Positions 35,170-40,782 of a stretch of DNA of 40,782 nucleotides are shown one piece after another. The position numbers and the translations under genes were made by a program. The stretch is from an uncultured Bacteroidota bacterium. GTDB taxonomy: Bacteria > Bacteroidota > Bacteroidia > Flavobacteriales > Flavobacteriaceae. The first letter of the stretch is position 1; every line of letters starts with the position of its first letter. The DNA lies in contig CACCAP010000008.1 in NCBI GenBank assembly GCA_902544085.1, forward strand, positions 1-40,782, read 5' to 3'. The notes beneath the pieces were generated by a model. The model saw nothing but the letters and a program-made list of their open reading frames with translations. It was not told where the DNA came from and did no database searches.

Positions 35170-36408
35170 ATGGATAATTTATCACTAATTGAATCTTTTT
35201 CAGAGTTTAAAGATGAGAAGCTAATTGACAGGGTTACCCTTATGTCAATTCTGGAGGAAGTTTTTAGAAACACCCTTAAAAGAAAATTTGGCGATGACGA
35301 AAATTTTGATATAATAATAAATCCCGATAAAGGAGATTTAGAAATATGGAGAAATAGAATTGTTGTCAAAGATTCAGATTTAGAAGATGAAAATAGTCAG
35401 ATAACACTGACTGAAGCGAGAAAGATAGAACCTGACTTTGAAGTTGGTGAGGATGTCTCGGAGGAGGTTAAGTTAATTGATCTTGGAAGAAGAGTGGTCT
35501 TATCACTAAGACAAAACCTTGTTGCTAAAATTCACGAGCACGATAATGGCATAGTGTATAAACAGTTTGTTGATTTAGTAGGTGAAATTTATTCTGCAGA
35601 AGTTCATCACATAAGACACAACGTTGTCATACTCCTAGACGATGATGGAAATGAAATTATAATGCCTAAAGATAGGCAAATTCCCTCTGATTTTTACAGA
35701 AAGGGTGATACAATCAGAGGTATAATAGAGGTTGTTGAATTAAAAGGGACAAAGCCAGTAATAATAATGTCAAGAACATCTCCTAAATTTCTTGAAAAAT
35801 TATTTGAGCAAGATATTCCTGAAGTATTTGATGGTTTAATAACAATAAAAAAAGTGGTTAGAGTTCCTGGTGAAAAAGCCAAAGTTGCAGTTGACTCTTA
35901 TGATGATAGAATTGATCCAGTTGGAGCTTGTGTAGGTATGAAAGGATCTAGAATACATGGCATTGTTAGGGAATTAGGTAATGAAAATATTGATGTAGTT
36001 AACTTTACAAATAATACACAATTGTACATTACGAGAGCTTTGAGTCCAGCCAAAATCACCTCTCTTAAAATTGATGATGAAAACAAAACTGTTCAAGTAA
36101 TACTTGATGCAGATCAAGTTTCTAAAGCGATTGGAAGAGGAGGTTATAACATTAAATTAGCTGGACAGCTTACAGGATATGAAATTGATGTTTTTAGAGA
36201 AGGCTCTGAGGAAGATGTTGAATTAACTGAATTTTCAGATGAAATTGATTCATGGATTATAGAAGAATTCAAGAAAGTTGGACTAGATACAGCGAAAAGT
36301 ATATTAGAACATGATATTTACGATTTGGCAAAAAGAACAGACCTTGAAGAGGAAACTATAATTGATGTCAGAAAAATTTTAAGTGAAGAGTTTGAGGATA
36401 ATAAGTAA
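35170..36408 (+). CDS. nusA: Transcription termination/antitermination protein NusA
   Basis: 412 residues from ATG 35170 ([17 protein letters not shown] is the family start; a frame opening at 35131 would add 13 residues across the hairpin). The N-terminal RNAP-binding domain is followed by S1 (about 130-200, [32 protein letters not shown]) and two KH domains ([53 protein letters not shown] cut to their GxxG cores GMKG and GRGG). It lacks the two extra acidic repeats of E. coli NusA, as usual in Bacteroidota. It modulates pausing, termination and rRNA antitermination. rimP, usually just upstream, is missing here. Confidence 0.95.
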   Translation: MDNLSLIESFSEFKDEKLIDRVTLMSILEEVFRNTLKRKFGDDENFDIIINPDKGDLEIWRNRIVVKDSDLEDENSQITLTEARKIEPDFEVGEDVSEEVKLIDLGRRVVLSLRQNLVAKIHEHDNGIVYKQFVDLVGEIYSAEVHHIRHNVVILLDDDGNEIIMPKDRQIPSDFYRKGDTIRGIIEVVELKGTKPVIIMSRTSPKFLEKLFEQDIPEVFDGLITIKKVVRVPGEKAKVAVDSYDDRIDPVGACVGMKGSRIHGIVRELGNENIDVVNFTNNTQLYITRALSPAKITSLKIDDENKTVQVILDADQVSKAIGRGGYNIKLAGQLTGYEIDVFREGSEEDVELTEFSDEIDSWIIEEFKKVGLDTAKSILEHDIYDLAKRTDLEEETIIDVRKILSEEFEDNK

Positions 36409-36416
36409 AAATAATT

Positions 36417-38966
36417 GTGGCTGAGAACAGAATAAGACTAAATAAGGTAATAAGAGAATTTAATATTTCTTTGGAACGTGTTGTTGAGTTTTTATCTAAC
36501 AAAGGTCATGAGATAGATGCAAGACCTACATCCAAAATTTCCGATGATCAATATTTACTTCTTTCAAATGAATTTAGTTCAGATAGATCAAGTAAGGTCG
36601 AATCACATGATCTTAGTGAAGAAAAAAAGAAAGAAAAAGAAGAGTTCAGAATTAAATTTGAAAAAGAACAACTAGAAAAAGAAAAAAATAGAGTTATTAC
36701 TTCTAGTTCCTCAGTTCCAAGCTTTAAAAAGGTAGGAGAAATTAATCTTGATTTTAAAAAGCCTAAACAAAAATTGGATGATAAAATCGGAGCAAATATA
36801 AATATTGATGAAAAAGTTGAAAATAAATCTGAAAATCAAAATAATAAGATTAAAACAAAATTTGAAAAACTTTCTGGTTTAAAAAAGACTGGTGAAAAAA
36901 TAGACTTAGATAAGATTAAAAATAGTGAGGAAAAACTTGTAAAATCAAAAAGAAAAAGAAGAAGAATAGCAAAAGATGTTATAGTCAATAAAAATAAAAT
37001 AAATGAAAAGAAAGAAAACGTAAAATTCAAGAAAAATATTAAGGAAAATCATCCACCTGACGATGAAATAGTACAAAAACAAATTAAGGAAACACTAGAA
37101 AAACTTCAATCATCTTCTAAATCAAAAGCTTCAAAATATAGAAAAGAAAAAAGAGATGTTCACAAGAAAAGGAACGAAGATGATTTGGAAAAAATAAATT
37201 CTGAGAAAAAGTCCATAAAAGTTACAGAATTTATTACTGTTGGTGAAATTGCCACCATGATGAATGTATCATTAAATGATATAATATCGACATGTATGTC
37301 ATTAGGAATAATGGTTACTATGAATCAAAGACTTGATGCTGAAACCTTAACTGTTGTTGCTGATGAATTTGGTTACAATGTGGATTTTGTAACAGCTGAA
37401 ATTGAGGAGGCAATAAAGGAGAAAGAAGATGATGAGCCAGAAAACCAAGAGATTAGGCCACCAATAGTGACAATCATGGGACATGTAGATCATGGTAAGA
37501 CATCTTTGCTAGATTATATCAGAAAAGAAAATGTAGTAGCAGGAGAATCAGGTGGAATTACTCAACACATAGGTGCTTACAGTGTTAATTTAAAAAATGG
37601 TAAAAAAATAACTTTTTTAGATACACCTGGTCATGAAGCATTTACTGCTATGAGAGCCCGCGGAACTCAATTAACAGATATTGTTGTGATTGTAATTGCA
37701 GCTGATGATGATATTCAGCCACAAACAAAGGAGGCAATTAGTCATGCCCAAGCTGCTGGTGTTCCAATAATTATTGCAATAAATAAAATAGACAGAGATG
37801 TCTCTAACCCCGATAAAATTAAAGAAAAACTTTCGGGTATGAATCTATTAGTTGAAGATTGGGGGGGTAAGATTCAGAGTCAAGACATATCTGCATTAAA
37901 GGGAATAGGTATTGATGAACTCCTAGAAAAAGTTTTGTTAGAAGCAGAATTACTAGAATTAAAAGCAAATCCTAATAAATTATCTGCAGGATCCGTTATT
38001 GAAGCTAGATTAGATAAAGGTAAGGGATACATATCAACCCTACTTGTTCAGTCTGGAACTTTAAAAATTGGAGATTATGTTTTGGCTGGTAAGTATAGTG
38101 GAAAGGTAAAAGCGATGTATGACGAAAGAGGTAATCAAATTAATCAAGCTTTACCATCAACCCCAGTGTCTGTGTTAGGTCTTGATGGAGCGCCCCAGGC
38201 TGGTGATAAGTTCAATGTTTTTAATGATGAAAAAGAGGCTAAAAATATTGCTTCAAAAAGAACCCAACTAGTTAGAGAGCAAAGTGTTCGAACCCAAAAA
38301 CAGTTAACATTGGATGAAATTGGAAGACGAATAGCTATCGGAGACTTTAAGGAATTAAATATTATTCTTAAGGGGGATGTTGATGGCTCTGTAGAAGCTC
38401 TTTCAGATTCTTTTCAAAAGCTTTCATCTGATGAAATACATATTAATATTGTACACAAAGCTGTTGGTGCAATCACAGAATCAGATGTCTTACTGGCATC
38501 TGCATCTGAAGCTATCATTGTTGGCTTCAATGTTAGACCTACTGGTAATGCTAGAATAATTTCAGAAAAAGAAGAAGTAGACATTAGAAATTACTCTATT
38601 ATATATGACGCAATTAATGATATTAAAGATGCAATTGAGGGAATGCTGTCTCCTGTTCTTAAAGAAGAGGTAACTGGTCATGCTGAGATAAGAGAAACAT
38701 TTAAGATATCAAAAATTGGTACTATTGCAGGATGTATGGTTACCAGTGGAAAAGTATTTAAAAAATCAAATGCGAGATTGGTTAGAGATGGTATTGTAGT
38801 TATTACAACTACTTTATCATCCTTAAAAAGATTTCAAGATGATGTAAAAGAAGTTTCAAAAGGCTACGATTGTGGGCTTCAGCTGAAAAACTACAATGAT
38901 ATTAAAATTGGCGACACCATAGAGTTCTTCACGGAACTTCAAGTCAAAAAAACCATAAAAAATTAA
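36417..38966 (+). CDS. infB: Translation initiation factor IF-2
   Basis: 849 residues, GTG start at 36417 ([26 protein letters not shown]; no ATG at this conserved end). Residues about 70-280 are a low-complexity, Lys/Glu-rich coiled region, as in other Bacteroidota. The G domain begins near 350: GHVDHGKTS (G1), [10 protein letters not shown] (G2), DTPGHEAF (G3), NKIDR (G4), followed by domains II-IV ([19 protein letters not shown], [27 protein letters not shown]). It brings initiator tRNA to the 30S subunit. Eight bases after nusA; its last four bases overlap the convergent SPOR-domain gene. Confidence 0.96.
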   Translation: MAENRIRLNKVIREFNISLERVVEFLSNKGHEIDARPTSKISDDQYLLLSNEFSSDRSSKVESHDLSEEKKKEKEEFRIKFEKEQLEKEKNRVITSSSSVPSFKKVGEINLDFKKPKQKLDDKIGANINIDEKVENKSENQNNKIKTKFEKLSGLKKTGEKIDLDKIKNSEEKLVKSKRKRRRIAKDVIVNKNKINEKKENVKFKKNIKENHPPDDEIVQKQIKETLEKLQSSSKSKASKYRKEKRDVHKKRNEDDLEKINSEKKSIKVTEFITVGEIATMMNVSLNDIISTCMSLGIMVTMNQRLDAETLTVVADEFGYNVDFVTAEIEEAIKEKEDDEPENQEIRPPIVTIMGHVDHGKTSLLDYIRKENVVAGESGGITQHIGAYSVNLKNGKKITFLDTPGHEAFTAMRARGTQLTDIVVIVIAADDDIQPQTKEAISHAQAAGVPIIIAINKIDRDVSNPDKIKEKLSGMNLLVEDWGGKIQSQDISALKGIGIDELLEKVLLEAELLELKANPNKLSAGSVIEARLDKGKGYISTLLVQSGTLKIGDYVLAGKYSGKVKAMYDERGNQINQALPSTPVSVLGLDGAPQAGDKFNVFNDEKEAKNIASKRTQLVREQSVRTQKQLTLDEIGRRIAIGDFKELNIILKGDVDGSVEALSDSFQKLSSDEIHINIVHKAVGAITESDVLLASASEAIIVGFNVRPTGNARIISEKEEVDIRNYSIIYDAINDIKDAIEGMLSPVLKEEVTGHAEIRETFKISKIGTIAGCMVTSGKVFKKSNARLVRDGIVVITTTLSSLKRFQDDVKEVSKGYDCGLQLKNYNDIKIGDTIEFFTELQVKKTIKN

Positions 38967-39334
38967 ATTCCCTTTGGCCTTAATATAAAAGCAGATTTAA
39001 AACTTTTTTGAATTTGTCGGAGCTTATTTTGTGCCTTCAGCTTATCCCAAAACTTTCCTATTTGAACTTTATAGTTTGGAGTTTCGTAAAATAAAAATAC
39101 AGAGTCAGAAGCAAAAAGCTCTTTTGTGTATTTAAATAGAGAGTCAGCATCTTTATAGTTACCATTATATATTTGAATTGAATAGTAGTCTGTATTATGT
39201 TTTTCTATACTAGCAGATTTATGTAAATTCAACAACTTTTTAAAAACTTCGCTTTGACTTATTTCAACTTCATTTTCTTGACAAAAAGTTAAAGTGCTGA
39301 TTAACAGTAAAATTCTATACATTATTTTGTGCAT
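38963..39334 (-). CDS. Small secreted SPOR-domain protein
   Basis: 123 residues. N-terminal hydrophobic segment ([13 protein letters not shown]) suggests export; either ATG 39334 (MHKIM) or ATG 39322 could be the start. Residues about 46-123 have the SPOR pattern: [44 protein letters not shown] and a last strand AFILRP. SPOR domains bind denuded glycan strands of peptidoglycan, often at division sites. Its place between infB and actA is a common flavobacterial gene order. It is short compared with many SPOR proteins, having essentially the one domain. Confidence 0.82.
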   Translation of the reverse strand: MHKIMYRILLLISTLTFCQENEVEISQSEVFKKLLNLHKSASIEKHNTDYYSIQIYNGNYKDADSLFKYTKELFASDSVFLFYETPNYKVQIGKFWDKLKAQNKLRQIQKSFKSAFILRPKGI

Positions 39335-39451
39335 TACACGTCTTTTTCACCAAATCAATATTAATAAAAATTATATCTGGTTTTTTTTCTCAAATTATAA
39401 TTTGTTTAGTATCTTTATGCGATTAAAAAAATAACCTTTTTTTTTTAATTT

Positions 39452-40768
39452 TTGAAAGCTAGAAACTACAACAATTACAAAGGTAAAAATAACGTTCTTT
39501 TTGTTAAAAATGTTATAAAAAATCTTACTGCTCTTTTTCTACTGTTTTTTTTCTCGTTAAGTGCTCATTCTCAAGATGTTGATATTTCAAAAGGAAAATC
39601 TCTATTTAATGCAAATTGCGCCGCATGCCATAAATTAAACAAAAATTTGATTGGCCCAGCTCTAGCTGGAGTTTCTGAAAAATACGAAAGAGAATGGCTT
39701 TACAGTTGGATCAAAAATAGCTCTGCTATGATTAAATCCGGCGATGAAAGAGCTGTTGCAATCTGGGAAGAATGGAACAAAGCTGCAATGAATGCTTTCC
39801 CTCAACTATCCAATGAGGATATTGACAACATACTAGCTTACACTGATTACGTACCTGAACCAGTTGCTGTGGCAGTCAGTGCTACGGCTCCTCAAGCTAC
39901 TGACACCAACAGTTCTTTTTCTCAGGATATAGTTCTTGTAATTCTTGTTATTGTTTTAGTTGTACTGGTTGTTATGTTGTTTTTGGTTAATAAAACCCTG
40001 AGAGCGATTGCTGCGAATAATGGAATTCATATAGAGAAAAAGGAAAATAAAATTTTCTCAGAGCCAGTTTGGAAACTTTTCTTAAAGAACCAATTCTTGG
40101 TTTTTTCAAGTGTTGTTTTTCTTCTTTTATCTAGTGCTTATTTTGCTTATGGTTGGCTGATGCAAATTGGAGTTGACCAAGGCTACATGCCTGTGCAACC
40201 CATACACTATTCACACAAAATACATTCAGGTGCCAATGAAATTGATTGTCAATATTGTCATTCGTCAGCAAGAGTTTCCAAGCATTCTGGTATTCCATCA
40301 TTGAATGTTTGTATGAATTGCCATGAAAATATTGCAGAGTATAATGGGGATGAAGATTTAGAAAAGGGTTACACAAAAGAGTTTTATACTAATGAGATAA
40401 AAAAATTATATAAAGCTGTTGGATGGGATGAGGAAGCTAGACAGTACACTGGTGAAACCGAACCAGTTAAATGGGTCAGAATTCATAATCTCCCAGATCA
40501 TGTTTATTTCAATCACTCTCAGCATGTTAATGTTGCAGGAATTGAGTGTCAGACATGTCATGGTCCTGTTGAGGAAATGGAAATTGCTTACCAACATTCA
40601 TCATTAACAATGGGTTGGTGCATAAATTGCCACAGAGAATCTGAAGTAAAAGTCAAAGACAATGATTATTATACTAAGATTCATGAAGAGTTATCAAAAA
40701 AATACGGAGTTGAGAAGTTAACCATCGCGCAAATGGGAGGCCTAGAATGTGGTAAGTGTCATTATTAA
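39452..40768 (+). CDS. actA: Alternative complex III c-type cytochrome ActA with six haem motifs
   Basis: 438 residues, TTG start at 39452 because no ATG is in frame near the conserved N-terminus (VIKNLTALFLLFFFSLSAHS-Q is the signal). A class I cytochrome c domain (CAACH, 56-60; possible distal Met113) comes first, then a transmembrane helix (about 160-179), a second membrane segment (about 215-238), and a multihaem domain with CQYCH (266-270), CMNCH (287-291), CQTCH (366-370), CINCH (390-394) and CGKCH (433-437). Six CxxCH motifs: one mono-haem module plus the five of Rhodothermus-type ActA. It carries electrons in the menaquinol:cytochrome oxidoreductase (ACIII), facing the periplasm. The other complex genes should follow past the right edge. 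Confidence 0.93.
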   Translation: MKARNYNNYKGKNNVLFVKNVIKNLTALFLLFFFSLSAHSQDVDISKGKSLFNANCAACHKLNKNLIGPALAGVSEKYEREWLYSWIKNSSAMIKSGDERAVAIWEEWNKAAMNAFPQLSNEDIDNILAYTDYVPEPVAVAVSATAPQATDTNSSFSQDIVLVILVIVLVVLVVMLFLVNKTLRAIAANNGIHIEKKENKIFSEPVWKLFLKNQFLVFSSVVFLLLSSAYFAYGWLMQIGVDQGYMPVQPIHYSHKIHSGANEIDCQYCHSSARVSKHSGIPSLNVCMNCHENIAEYNGDEDLEKGYTKEFYTNEIKKLYKAVGWDEEARQYTGETEPVKWVRIHNLPDHVYFNHSQHVNVAGIECQTCHGPVEEMEIAYQHSSLTMGWCINCHRESEVKVKDNDYYTKIHEELSKKYGVEKLTIAQMGGLECGKCHY

Positions 40769-40774
40769 TTTTAA

Positions 40775-40782
40775 ATGAGTAG
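40775..40782 (+). CDS. Start of the next gene (expected actB), truncated by the window edge
   Basis: ATG AGT AG... at 40775 is six bases after the actA stop. In alternative complex III operons the next gene is actB (Fe-S/molybdopterin-like subunit). Only two codons are visible, so the identity rests on gene order alone. Confidence 0.35.

Overview
The window reads as a compact, A+T-rich chromosome segment of a Bacteroidota bacterium, most likely a marine-type member of Flavobacteriia. The evidence is a trimeric b558-type succinate dehydrogenase, an alternative complex III cytochrome, DUF4270 and DUF2723 proteins, several surface lipoproteins, almost no Shine-Dalgarno sequences, and repeated matches to the Bacteroidota promoter TTTG-N19/20-TAnnTTTG. 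No species can be named from the sequence alone. Almost every base is coding: no gene-free stretch exceeds 300 bases, and the largest gap (34912-35169) holds a tRNA-Gln gene.

Layout. 1-6617: a secreted FG-GAP/cadherin-like protein cut by the left edge, a Xaa-Pro aminopeptidase, and a large secreted BNR/sortilin-like propeller protein. 6663-10452: sdhCAB, in which sdhA carries an unexpected N-terminal domain. 10453-20649: an Ig-like lipoprotein, then glyS-xth-aldo/keto reductase facing radA-panD-panC, then a short starch-synthase-like gene and a DUF4270 lipoprotein. 20617-30989 (minus strand): polA, rplM-rpsI, rpsB-tsf, pyrH-frr-asnS, rpoN and a GT2 glycosyltransferase, which is translation and nucleotide core machinery. 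31105-34911: a cysteine-less thioredoxin-fold protein facing a giant DUF2723 membrane protein. 34964-40782: tRNA-Gln, nusA-infB, a SPOR-domain protein, a six-haem ActA-type cytochrome, and the first codons of the next gene, which by gene order should be actB.

The genes cover respiration (SdhCAB feeding electrons into the quinone pool, ActA as part of the quinol-oxidising complex that returns them to cytochrome oxidase), translation and transcription core, CoA precursor synthesis (PanC/PanD), DNA repair and replication (PolA, Xth, RadA) and a cell-surface layer.

The strongest anomaly is at 7326-7703. A segment of about 375 bases lies between sdhC and the normal beginning of sdhA. It encodes about 98 residues that look like the Arm DNA-binding domain of a Bacteroidota tyrosine integrase, fused in frame exactly where the SdhA start methionine should be (here AAT, Asn). 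It is preceded by a 12-bp direct repeat and its own promoter-like -7 box. Other points of note are a PolA whose proofreading site has lost most of its catalytic acids, a thioredoxin without cysteines, a starch-synthase-like protein without its catalytic half, a structured rpsI-rpsB spacer with mutually exclusive hairpins, near-leaderless promoters, absence of rimP before nusA, and the fact that all five convergent gene pairs abut or overlap.
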